Below the pieces are notes generated by a model. That model ran no database searches and was not told the origin of the DNA. It saw only the letters and a program-made list of their open reading frames with translations. Shown here piece after piece: positions 8,802-15,741 of a stretch of DNA of 19,374 nucleotides. The position numbers were made by a program, and so were the translations under genes. Source of the stretch: an uncultured Blautia sp. Lineage in GTDB: Bacteria > Bacillota > Clostridia > Lachnospirales > Lachnospiraceae. Where the stretch lies: NCBI GenBank assembly GCA_900547685.1, contig URHS01000048.1:1-19374 (forward strand). Direction: 5' to 3'. The first letter of the stretch is position 1. The number at the start of each line of letters is the position of its first letter.

Positions 8802-8848
8802 GTATAAGCATCTTCACATTATGTTGAAAGGTGCTTATACTATTTTAG
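8802..8848 (+). terminator. Hairpin between nupN and adenosine deaminase (partial terminator or mRNA stabiliser)
   Basis: A long stem pairs GTATAAGCATC with GGTGCTTATAC and TTCA with TGAA, with one bulge, over 8802-8840. The following bases TATTTTAG are a poor T-run. It probably gives only partial termination or protects the 3' end of the upstream mRNA, allowing read-through into the next three genes. Confidence 0.5.
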
Positions 8849-8879
8849 TAGGAAAACAGCTGTCAGAAAGGAGTAGGCA

Positions 8880-9857
8880 ATGGAAAATGAAAAAATAATA
8901 CAACTTCCCAAGGTGGAACTTCACTGCCATTTAGATGGTTCACTGCCAATGGAAATTATACGTGAGCTTTTAGGCAGAGATGTAAAGAAAGAAGAACTTC
9001 AGGTTCGTGATGATTGTAGAAATCTTGCAGAATATTTAGAAAAATTTGATTTGCCTCTGTCCTGTATGCAGACAGAAACAGGATTAAAACGTGCTTCAAA
9101 AGCTTTTTTAAAAAGTTTAAAACAGGACAATATTCAATATGCAGAAGTTCGTTTTGCACCTCTTTTATCTGTGAATGAAAGCTTGGATTCTACAAGAGTG
9201 ATACAGTCTGTTTTGGAAGGTCTTGAAGAGGCAAAAAAAGAATGTGGAATTTATTATAATGTAATTGCCTGTGCTATGCGTCATCATTCGGAGGAAGACA
9301 ATTTAAAGATGATGAAAGCAGCCAGAAACTTTTTAGGTGATGGAATTTGTGCCGTAGATTTGGCAGGAAATGAAGCTGCATTTCCTATGGAGAATTTCAT
9401 GGAACTATTTCAGGAAGCTAAAAAATTGGGGCTGCCTTTTACCATTCATGCAGGAGAGTGCGGAAGGGTAGAAAATGTTATAGAAGCGGTAAAATGTGGT
9501 GCATCTAGAATCGGTCACGGAATCGCTTTAAGAGGACATGCTGACGCCATAGCAATGTGTAGGGAGAAAGGAATTGGAATTGAAATGTGTCCAATCAGTA
9601 ATCTTCAGACAAAGGCAGTTTCAGATAAAGCAGAATATCCTATGAGGGAGTTTCTTGATGCAGGATTATGTGTTACCATAAATACAGACAACAGAACAGT
9701 AAGTAATTCCAGTATACAAAAAGAAATGGAGTTTGTGCAGAAGAATTATGGAATTACAGACGAAGAACTTATATGTATGACTGAAAATGCAATCCATGCA
9801 GCGTTTGCAAAAGATGAAGTGAAGGCAGAGCTTGTAAGAAGACTGAAAGAGGTATAA
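8880..9857 (+). CDS. add: Adenosine deaminase
   Basis: This cytoplasmic zinc hydrolase converts (deoxy)adenosine to (deoxy)inosine. It has 325 residues in a TIM-barrel pattern. The metal and catalytic residues are visible: His15 and His17 in VELHCHLDGSLP, His190 and Glu193 in TIHAGE, His213 in RIGHGIAL, and Asp270 in NTDN. The position after Asp270 is Asn271, where E. coli and animal enzymes have a second Asp. I believe the NTDNRTVSN form is common among clostridial homologues, but cannot check. AAAGGAG at 8867-8873 lies 6 bases before the ATG. The product suits the PNP encoded two genes downstream. Confidence 0.92.
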   Translation: MENEKIIQLPKVELHCHLDGSLPMEIIRELLGRDVKKEELQVRDDCRNLAEYLEKFDLPLSCMQTETGLKRASKAFLKSLKQDNIQYAEVRFAPLLSVNESLDSTRVIQSVLEGLEEAKKECGIYYNVIACAMRHHSEEDNLKMMKAARNFLGDGICAVDLAGNEAAFPMENFMELFQEAKKLGLPFTIHAGECGRVENVIEAVKCGASRIGHGIALRGHADAIAMCREKGIGIEMCPISNLQTKAVSDKAEYPMREFLDAGLCVTINTDNRTVSNSSIQKEMEFVQKNYGITDEELICMTENAIHAAFAKDEVKAELVRRLKEV

Positions 9858-9859
9858 AA

Positions 9860-10588
9860 ATGCGGAACAAATATTTGTATAGTGTATTACCATTTTTGAA
9901 AGAATGTAAAAGGGAAACACAGCAACAGTTTGAGGAATATTTTGAAACAGCTCCTGCATGGCTTATGGATTCTTTTCAAATTGAAGAAATGGAAAAGGGG
10001 CAAATATTTGTACGGGAAGGCACTTCTATTGATACGATATATTTTGTAGGCAGAGGAACGATTAAGGCAACCGATTACAGGATTTATGGGATTACCTATG
10101 ACTTTATGAGCTTTGATTGCGTACATGCATTAGGCGGAATGGAAATTATTATGGATTTAGATGCTTATATGACTACACTTGAAACAGTAACACCATGTAC
10201 GATTGTTAAGATTTCAAAGGCAAAATATGAAAAATGGTTGTTAACAGATTTGCGTGTTTTAAAGTTAGAAGCAAAGCTTACAGGAAAATCATTGCTGGAG
10301 GATGGAAGAAAGAGCAGGGCTTACTTATTTCTGCAGGGAGCGGATCGTCTGGCAATGCTGCTTACAGAAAGGTATGAACTGTATGCAAGAAATGGTGTAT
10401 TGCGTGTACGGGGAGGAAGACAGGGGCTTTCTGATACCACAGGACTTTGTGTAAAGACCATTAATCGTTCTGTGAAAAAATTTTTAGAGGAAGGCCTTGT
10501 GAGTAAAGAAGGAAATCAGCTTCTTGTTTCCCATGAACAGTACAAGAAGCTAAAAGAATTAATAGCGGCAATTATAGACATTGAGTGA
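9860..10588 (+). CDS. Crp/Fnr-family transcriptional regulator
   Basis: This 242-residue protein has the Crp/Fnr layout. A beta-roll sensor domain spans about residues 40-120, with the typical opening KGQIFVREGTSIDTIYFVGRGTIKA. A dimerisation helix runs from about 121 to 160, and a winged helix-turn-helix with SDTTGLCVKTINRSVKKFLEEG lies at about 191-212. The phosphate-binding cassette is altered: after GGMEII the usual Arg-Ser/Thr-Ala is replaced by AYMTTLE, so cAMP binding is unlikely. No Fnr-like cysteine cluster is present. It starts two bases after add and ends 17 bases before punA, so it is cotranscribed with nucleoside genes and may regulate them; that role is inference. Confidence 0.88.
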   Translation: MRNKYLYSVLPFLKECKRETQQQFEEYFETAPAWLMDSFQIEEMEKGQIFVREGTSIDTIYFVGRGTIKATDYRIYGITYDFMSFDCVHALGGMEIIMDLDAYMTTLETVTPCTIVKISKAKYEKWLLTDLRVLKLEAKLTGKSLLEDGRKSRAYLFLQGADRLAMLLTERYELYARNGVLRVRGGRQGLSDTTGLCVKTINRSVKKFLEEGLVSKEGNQLLVSHEQYKKLKELIAAIIDIE

Positions 10589-10605
10589 AAGAAGGGAGAA
10601 TTATT

Positions 10606-11430
10606 ATGAGCGCAGTATATGAAAAATTAATGACATGTTTGGAGAGTATTCAGAAAAAAGTGAATTTTAAACCGGAGGTGGCTTTGATTTTAGGTTCTGG
10701 TCTGGGCGATTATGCGGATGAAATTAATGTGGTACAGACTCTTGATTATACAGAGATTGAAGGATTTCCAACTTCTACTGTGGCAGGACATAAGGGACGT
10801 TTTGTCTTTGGATATGTAGAGAAAACTCCTGTTGTAATTATGCAGGGACGTGTGCATTATTATGAGGGATATGCGATGTCAGATGTTGTTCTTCCTACCA
10901 GACTTATGGCTCTTTTAGGAGCAAAAAAATTAATTTTAACTAATGCGGCAGGAGGCGTAAATTTTGAGTTTAGGCCGGGTGATTTTATGATGATTACAGA
11001 TCATATTACAACAGCTGTGCCAAGTCCTTTGATTGGACAAAATTTAGATGAGCTGGGTGTAAGATTTCCTGATATGAGCGAAGTATATAGCAAGAGAATA
11101 CAGGAAATTATTAAAACTGCGGCAAAAGATTTGGATATTGATATGAAAGAGGGCGTTTATGCACAATTTACAGGACCAAATTATGAAACTCCGGCAGAAA
11201 TTCGTATGGCAAGAGTCTGGGGAGCAGATGCAGTGGGAATGAGTACAGCTTGTGAAGCTATGGCAGCACGTCATATTGGAATGGAAATCGGTGGAATTTC
11301 CTGTATTACAAATCTGGCAGCAGGAATGTCTAAAGAAGAATTAAATCATAAAGAAGTGCAGGAAACAGCAGATAGAGTTGCAGTACAGTTTAAGAAATTG
11401 ATTACAGAGATTATTACAAAACTGAATTAA
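10606..11430 (+). CDS. punA: Purine nucleoside phosphorylase (trimeric type)
   Basis: This enzyme phosphorolyses inosine and guanosine and their deoxy forms to the base and (deoxy)ribose-1-phosphate. It has 274 residues, normal for the trimeric (PNP-I) class. Visible motifs are LILGSGLGDYADE (phosphate site, Ser31), GHKGRFVFG (His62), MQGRVHYYEGY (Arg82, His84), LTNAAGG and FTGPNYETPAEIRM. Glu195 and Asn236 correspond to the pair that selects 6-oxopurines in this class, which fits the upstream adenosine deaminase. I chose the ATG at 10606 because AGGGAG at 10593-10598 lies 7 bases before it. An in-frame GTG at 10585, overlapping the regulator stop, lacks such support. Confidence 0.94.
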   Translation: MSAVYEKLMTCLESIQKKVNFKPEVALILGSGLGDYADEINVVQTLDYTEIEGFPTSTVAGHKGRFVFGYVEKTPVVIMQGRVHYYEGYAMSDVVLPTRLMALLGAKKLILTNAAGGVNFEFRPGDFMMITDHITTAVPSPLIGQNLDELGVRFPDMSEVYSKRIQEIIKTAAKDLDIDMKEGVYAQFTGPNYETPAEIRMARVWGADAVGMSTACEAMAARHIGMEIGGISCITNLAAGMSKEELNHKEVQETADRVAVQFKKLITEIITKLN

Positions 11431-11525
11431 TCGGTATTATCGTTATAAAACGTGCGTTGTGAAATAGCAGGAAAAAATTACGGAAACGATTTGTAAAAAG
11501 TACAGTAAAAGATAAAAATGGATAG

Positions 11526-11587
11526 AGACTATTTGTACAGAAATTGATGTTTTGACATTTATTTTTTTGTATAAATAGTCTTTTTTT
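11526..11587 (+). terminator. Rho-independent terminator of the nucleoside gene set
   Basis: A 14-bp outer stem (11526-11539 with 11568-11581, one G-U pair) encloses an inner stem pairing AAAT/ATTT and ATGT/ACAT. Seven T in a row begin at 11581. It lies 95 bases after punA. The rest of the 333-base gap before the next gene holds a promoter and a short leader; I see no gene in it. Confidence 0.85.
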
Positions 11588-11665
11588 GAGTTGTAATACT
11601 GAAAATTAACATAATAGATTTCGTTAAGTTTTGTATTTTTTGTTAATTTAAAAAGAATAACTGAT

Positions 11666-11694
11666 TTGACAGTCATTAGTTTCTGTGTTAGGAT
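11666..11694 (+). promoter_or_regulatory. Promoter of the amino acid ABC operon
   Basis: A perfect -35 TTGACA (11666-11671) is followed after 17 bases by TAGGAT (11689-11694), preceded by TGT, an extended -10. Transcription would begin near 11701. The leader of about 63 bases contains a small TTTAGC/GCTAAA hairpin (11704-11733) before the AAGGAGG site. Confidence 0.75.
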
Positions 11695-11763
11695 ATGCGA
11701 TAATTTAGCAAGGTAGAGAGATAAAAAGCTAAAGCGATTATAGGTTTTAAGGAGGACAAAGAA

Positions 11764-12612
11764 ATGAAGAAAAGAATTGCACTGATTTTGGCAGGAACAA
11801 TGTTAATGTCATTTGTGTTATCTGCATGTGGAGATGATAAGACCGCATCGGAGAATGATGCAAAAAAGGAAGACACGGTTGATACATCTTCAGATGAAAA
11901 TAAGAAAACGACATTTACTGTGGGGTTTGATGCGGAGTATCCGCCTTATGGCTATATGGATGAGAATGGAGAGTATACAGGATTTGATTTAGAGTTGGCT
12001 GAGGCAGTATGTGAACTTGAAGACTGGGAACTGGTGAAGAAGCCAATTAATTGGGATGCGAAAGATATGGAATTGAATTCCGGTTCTATTGATTGTATTT
12101 GGAATGGATTTACCATGAATGGCAGAGAAGATGATTATACATTTTCCATTTCTTATGTAGATAACAGCCAGGTGATTGTAACAGCAGAAAATTCCGGTAT
12201 CAATACACTGGAAGATCTGGCAGGGAAAACTGTAGGAGTGCAGGCGGCAAGTGCAGCTTTAGAATTATTACAAAGTGATGAAAAAGATGGACAGAAAGCG
12301 CTGGCAGATACTTTTGGAGCTCTTAATGAATTTGCAGATTATAATACTGCTTTTACTGAATTAGAGGCGGGAGCATTGGATGCGCTTGCCATTGATATTG
12401 GAGTTGCCAATTACCAGATTAAGTCAAGGGGTGAAGGTTATAAAATTTTAGAAAAAACACTGAATACAGAACAATATGCAATCGCATTTAAAAAGGGTAA
12501 TCAGGAATTAAGAGATGTTGTTAATGCAGACCTTAAAAAACTTACAGAAGATGGAACAGTAGCGAAGTTGGCTGAAAAATATGAAATTTCAGATATGGTG
12601 ACATTGCGATGA
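11764..12612 (+). CDS. Amino acid ABC transporter substrate-binding lipoprotein
   Basis: This is the extracellular binding subunit of a polar amino acid importer. The 282-residue protein has a lipoprotein signal with the lipobox LSAC, Cys22 lipidated. An Asp/Glu/Lys-rich linker follows to about residue 50. The mature part is an SBP_bac_3 domain: FTVGFDAEYPPYGYMDENGEYTGFD is split here as TVGFDAEYPPYGYMD and GEYTGFDLELAEAV, with WNGFTMN and TLEDLAGKTVGVQ further along. The family binds amino acids such as glutamine, cystine, arginine or histidine; I cannot choose among them. The stop overlaps the permease start as ATGA. Confidence 0.93.
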   Translation: MKKRIALILAGTMLMSFVLSACGDDKTASENDAKKEDTVDTSSDENKKTTFTVGFDAEYPPYGYMDENGEYTGFDLELAEAVCELEDWELVKKPINWDAKDMELNSGSIDCIWNGFTMNGREDDYTFSISYVDNSQVIVTAENSGINTLEDLAGKTVGVQAASAALELLQSDEKDGQKALADTFGALNEFADYNTAFTELEAGALDALAIDIGVANYQIKSRGEGYKILEKTLNTEQYAIAFKKGNQELRDVVNADLKKLTEDGTVAKLAEKYEISDMVTLR

Positions 12613-13256
12613 GTATTGATGTAATGTTAAAACAATTGACAATGGGATTTGGGCAGACCTGCCTGATTTTCTTTTTGACACTGCTGTTTGCTCTGCCTCT
12701 TGGCATGGCGGTGTATTTTGGCAGAGTCAGTAAAATAAGGTTAATCAGCTGGAGTGTAAAAATTTATATATCCATTATGAGGGGAACTCCATTGATGCTC
12801 CAGCTGTTGGTATGGTATTTTGCACCATACTATTTGTGGGGAATGAATATTGGAGGATATAAGCTGACTGCTATTTTGTTGGGATGCTCTTTAAATTATG
12901 CGGCATACTTTGCTGAAATTTATCGTTCAGGAATTGAGGCGATTCCAAAAGGACAATACGAAGCAGCGGCACTTTTAGGATATTCCAGACAGCAGACATT
13001 TTTCAGAATTATTTTACCGCAGATGATTAAAAACGTACTGCCCTCTGTAACAAATGAGGTAATTACTCTGGTAAAAGATACGTCACTTGTATATTCTCTG
13101 TCTTATGTTGAAATGTTTGCGGTGGCAAAGCAGATTGCAGCAGCACAGACAACGATAATTCCTTTTTTTATTGCAGGTGTATTTTATTATGTGTTTAATT
13201 ATGTTGTTGCCTGGGTAATGGAAATATTTGAAAAGAAAATGAATTATTATGGATAG
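12609..13256 (+). CDS. Amino acid ABC transporter permease
   Basis: This 215-residue inner membrane protein has about five hydrophobic segments and belongs to the HisM/GlnP permease family. Family sequence includes SIMRGTPLMLQLLVWY (early), the coupling loop with EAAALLGYSRQQTFFRIILPQ at about residues 117-137 (EAA motif), and LVKDTSLVYSLS just after. The start codon overlaps the stop of the binding protein by four bases and has only a weak ribosome binding site, so translational coupling is likely. A single permease gene implies a homodimeric channel. Confidence 0.93.
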   Translation: MSIDVMLKQLTMGFGQTCLIFFLTLLFALPLGMAVYFGRVSKIRLISWSVKIYISIMRGTPLMLQLLVWYFAPYYLWGMNIGGYKLTAILLGCSLNYAAYFAEIYRSGIEAIPKGQYEAAALLGYSRQQTFFRIILPQMIKNVLPSVTNEVITLVKDTSLVYSLSYVEMFAVAKQIAAAQTTIIPFFIAGVFYYVFNYVVAWVMEIFEKKMNYYG

Positions 13257-13268
13257 GAGGATACCAAA

Positions 13269-14027
13269 ATGAGTCTTTTAGAAATGAAGCATATTAAGAA
13301 AGAATTCGGCGGGGTATCCGTTATCAGGGATATATCCTTTTCTGTGGAGCAGGGAGAAATACTGGCAATTATCGGACCATCCGGTTCCGGTAAGTCTACA
13401 TTGCTACGTTGCGCAACAATGCTGGAGACTATTGAAGATGGCGAGATTTTATATATGGGAAAGAAAGCAGCATGGACAGAGAACGGAAAGCCGCTTTTTC
13501 CGAAGAAACAACAGCGTCGGGAAATTGAGTCGTGTTTTGGCCTTGTATTTCAAAATTTTAATTTGTTTCCCCATTTTTCAGTGATAAAAAATATTACAGA
13601 TGCACCAATTCGTGTGCAAAAGCGAGAGAGAGAAATCGTATACAGAGAAGCTGAAATTTTGCTTGAAAAAATGGGACTTGCAGATAAGGCAGATGCATAT
13701 CCATACCAGTTATCGGGAGGGCAGCAGCAGAGAGTATCGATTGCAAGGGCATTAGCATTGAAACCCCAAATGCTGTTTTTTGACGAGCCCACTTCAGCTT
13801 TGGACCCGGAACTTACGGGAGAAATCCTCAAAGTGATTAAAAACTTGGCGGCAGAGCACATGACAATGGTCATTGTAACTCATGAGATGAAATTTGCAAG
13901 AAATGTTGCAGATAGAATTATTTTCATGGACAAAGGGGTGATTGCAATGCAGGGTACACCGGAGGAAGTGTTTTCTTCGGAAAATCAAAGAATGCAGGAA
14001 TTTCTTGGGAAATTGTCTATGGAATAA
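13269..14027 (+). CDS. Amino acid ABC transporter ATP-binding protein
   Basis: This 252-residue ATPase is of the GlnQ/HisP type and powers the importer encoded just upstream. All motifs are intact: Walker A GPSGSGKS (36-43), Q-loop Gln95 in GLVFQNFNLFPH, signature LSGGQQQR (148-155), Walker B MLFFDEP with Glu173, and the H-loop His205 in IVTHEM. A stretch around residues 62-88 (GKKAAWTENGKPLFPKKQQRR) is slightly longer than in the shortest family members. TAGGAGG precedes the ATG. No convincing terminator follows; the next strong one is inside the FMN riboswitch region. Confidence 0.94.
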   Translation: MSLLEMKHIKKEFGGVSVIRDISFSVEQGEILAIIGPSGSGKSTLLRCATMLETIEDGEILYMGKKAAWTENGKPLFPKKQQRREIESCFGLVFQNFNLFPHFSVIKNITDAPIRVQKREREIVYREAEILLEKMGLADKADAYPYQLSGGQQQRVSIARALALKPQMLFFDEPTSALDPELTGEILKVIKNLAAEHMTMVIVTHEMKFARNVADRIIFMDKGVIAMQGTPEEVFSSENQRMQEFLGKLSME

Positions 14028-14046
14028 CAAAAATAATAAAAATATA

Positions 14047-14075
14047 TTGAAATTAAGGATTTGAAGGGTTATAAT
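14047..14075 (+). promoter_or_regulatory. Promoter of the ribU unit
   Basis: TTGAAA (14047-14052), a 17-base spacer and a perfect TATAAT (14070-14075) form a near-consensus sigma-A promoter. The expected start near 14082 lies about 15 bases before the FMN aptamer, which fits a riboswitch-controlled transcript. Confidence 0.82.
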
Positions 14076-14096
14076 GCATAATATAAATAAAAAGAA

Positions 14097-14209
14097 ATTC
14101 TTCGGGGCAGGGTGTAATTCCCTACCGGCGGTATAGTCCGCGACCCATGTAAATGGCTGAACCGGTGTGATTCCGGTACCGACAGTTAAAGTCTGGATGA
14201 GAGAAGAAA
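14097..14209 (+). promoter_or_regulatory. FMN riboswitch (RFN element) aptamer
   Basis: The closing stem pairs TTCTTC (14098-14103) with GAAGAA (14203-14208). Between them is the classic RFN sequence in order: CGGGGCAGGGTG, AATTCCCTACCGGCGGTA, TAGTCCGCGACCC, a short variable arm, CCGGTGTGATTCCGG, ACCGACAGT and AAAGTCTGGATGAGAGAAG. The aptamer binds FMN and in Firmicutes usually switches off riboflavin synthesis or uptake genes. It lies directly upstream of a RibU-like transporter gene. A 65-codon reading frame across its 3' part is not a gene. Confidence 0.97.
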
Positions 14210-14237
14210 ATGTATGTCACAATACAGATTTCGTCGG

Positions 14238-14262
14238 TGCCCTGATTTCAGGGCATTTTTTC
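14238..14262 (+). terminator. FMN riboswitch terminator
   Basis: The stem TGCCCTG/CAGGGCA (14238-14244 with 14249-14255) and a run of six T (14256-14261) form an intrinsic terminator 29 bases after the aptamer. Its 5' arm can instead pair, through GTCGGTGCC (14233-14241), with GGTACCGAC (14175-14183) inside the aptamer. That is a clear antiterminator for the FMN-free state. Confidence 0.92.
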
Positions 14263-14361
14263 ATTATTACTGTGGCAGTGCAGCAGGATGGAATCTGTAC
14301 ATCAATGACAGAAAAGAAGAATTTCCTTTTATGAAAAATATTCATGAAAAGGAGAATGAAA

Positions 14362-15000
14362 ATGAGTCAGGAAGCAGTTGTAAAGAAAAGAATTCAGGTA
14401 ACCGGTAACAGAACGAAATTAAGAACTATGGTGCAGATAGCCATGTTGTCGGCAGTGTCGGCAGTACTTATGATGTTTGAATTTCCAATCCCTTTTTTAG
14501 CACCGCCTTTTATAAAAATGGATTTTTCGGAAATACCGGTTTTAGTGGGAACTTTTGCTATGGGACCTCTGGCAGGTGCCACAATCGAATTATTAAAGAA
14601 TATCCTTCATCTTGTTACTTATGGAACAACTACGGGTGGTATCGGTGAATTATCCAACTTCTTTATTGGCTGTGCTTTTGCAGTACCGGCAGGAATTTTT
14701 TACAGGAAAAGAAGAACCAGAAAGAGTGCACTTTTGGGAATGGGAACAGGTACGTTACTCATGGTAGTTATGGGATGTCTTTCCAATGCATTTATCATGT
14801 TTCCATTGTACAGTGCAGTTATGGGAATTCCAATGGATAGCTTTATTGCTATGGGAACAGCCATTCATCCTGCCATTGATAATATGGTTACTTTTGTAGT
14901 TTTATGTATGGTTCCGTTTAATTTAGCGAAAGGAATTGTTATTTCATTAATTACTCTGCTTTTATACAAAAGACTGCGAGTAGTGTTAAGAGGAGAATAA
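14362..15000 (+). CDS. ribU: Riboflavin ECF transporter, substrate-binding S component
   Basis: This 212-residue membrane protein is the riboflavin-binding S component of an energy-coupling factor importer; it needs the shared EcfA/EcfA'/EcfT module, which is not in the window. About six hydrophobic segments are visible, with RibU-like blocks FPIPFLAPPFIKMDFSEIP, ELLKNILHLVTYGTT and GGIGELSNFFIGCAFAVPAG. I chose the ATG at 14362: AGGAG at 14350-14354 lies 7 bases before it. In-frame ATGs at 14344 and 14356 lie before or against that site. The FMN riboswitch directly upstream supports the substrate. A hairpin at 14325-14352 may mask the ribosome binding site. Confidence 0.93.
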   Translation: MSQEAVVKKRIQVTGNRTKLRTMVQIAMLSAVSAVLMMFEFPIPFLAPPFIKMDFSEIPVLVGTFAMGPLAGATIELLKNILHLVTYGTTTGGIGELSNFFIGCAFAVPAGIFYRKRRTRKSALLGMGTGTLLMVVMGCLSNAFIMFPLYSAVMGIPMDSFIAMGTAIHPAIDNMVTFVVLCMVPFNLAKGIVISLITLLLYKRLRVVLRGE

Positions 15001-15001
15001 A

Positions 15002-15613
15002 ATGGCAAAAATTACAGGAATTACAAAAAAAACAGAAAATCCTTTTGTAAATCTTTATGAACTGGACAGAGAGTCTAAGACGGGAAAAAAAGGTAAATAT
15101 TATGTTGCATCAAGAGCAAAAAGTGAGAAAGATTTAAAACTTGTTACAGGAAAAAATGTTCCTGACGGTGTTGTGATTTACAGCTTATATGGGGAAAAAC
15201 AGGACAAAGTAGTATTGATTCGTCAATACCGATATGCCTTAAACGATTTTATATATGAATTTCCGGCTGGACTGGTAGAAGATGGAGAGCCATATAAAGA
15301 AACCGCTATTCGAGAGATGAAAGAGGAAACGGGATTGGAATTTACACCGCTTACTGTAAATAGTGCTTATGAAAAGCCGGCTTTTACTACAGTGGGACTT
15401 ACAGATGAGTCCTGTTCTATTGTATTTGGAGTTTCTACGGGAGAAATTTCAAAAGAATTTCAGGAAGATACAGAGGAAATCGAAGTGGTTTTGGCAGACA
15501 GAGAGGAAGTAAGACGTATTTTAAAAGAAGAAAATGTAGCAATTATGTGTTCTTACATGCTGATGCATTTTTTACACGATAAAGAACCTTTTGGATTTCT
15601 GAAAGAATTGTAA
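15002..15613 (+). CDS. Nudix hydrolase, ADP-ribose pyrophosphatase-like
   Basis: This 203-residue protein carries a perfect Nudix box, G-x5-E-x7-REMKEETGL, at residues 90-112 (GLVEDGEPYKETAIREMKEE is its core). The preceding VVLIRQYRYALNDFIYEFPAG resembles the NudF/ADP-ribose pyrophosphatase group. The family cleaves nucleoside diphosphates linked to another group. It starts one base after the ribU stop, with AGAGGAG in the end of ribU, so both genes are under the FMN riboswitch. That context allows a flavin nucleotide such as FAD as substrate, but ADP-ribose is the default call. The window shows no flavin-specific motif. Confidence 0.88.
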   Translation: MAKITGITKKTENPFVNLYELDRESKTGKKGKYYVASRAKSEKDLKLVTGKNVPDGVVIYSLYGEKQDKVVLIRQYRYALNDFIYEFPAGLVEDGEPYKETAIREMKEETGLEFTPLTVNSAYEKPAFTTVGLTDESCSIVFGVSTGEISKEFQEDTEEIEVVLADREEVRRILKEENVAIMCSYMLMHFLHDKEPFGFLKEL

Positions 15614-15626
15614 AAATTTTATATAA

Positions 15627-15658
15627 TTGGACTACTTTTTTCTAAGTTGTGTTATACT
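15627..15658 (+). promoter_or_regulatory. Extended -10 promoter before the AI-2E-family gene
   Basis: TATACT (15653-15658) is preceded by TGT, giving an extended -10. The only -35-like box, TTGGAC (15627-15632), is 20 bases away, too far to be ideal. Transcription would start near 15665, at the first base of the structured leader that follows. Confidence 0.6.
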
Positions 15659-15665
15659 TAAAAAA

Positions 15666-15741
15666 GCATCCGAGAAAGAGACAGCCTATATGTGTATGAA
15701 CGGTATGCATATAGGCTGTTATACTTTATTGAACCGGATGT
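15666..15741 (+). promoter_or_regulatory. Structured 5' leader RNA of unknown class
   Basis: An outer stem pairs GCATCCG (15666-15672) with CGGATGT (15735-15741, one G-U pair). Inside it, a perfect 12-bp stem pairs ACAGCCTATATG (15681-15692) with CATATAGGCTGT (15708-15719) around a 15-base loop. The two stems are separated by unpaired purine-rich (5') and AT-rich (3') strands. The fold begins at the predicted transcription start and ends 11 bases before the AAAGGGG ribosome binding site. No T-run follows, so it is not a terminator. I do not recognise it as a known riboswitch. Confidence 0.5.

Noticed and set aside
13550..13873. 107-codon minus-strand open frame
   Set aside because: It is antisense to the signature and Walker B region of the amino acid ABC ATPase; no independent support.
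14214..14408. 64-codon + strand reading frame before ribU
   Set aside because: It starts in the 3' end of the FMN aptamer region, runs through the terminator and into ribU in another frame, and has no ribosome binding site.
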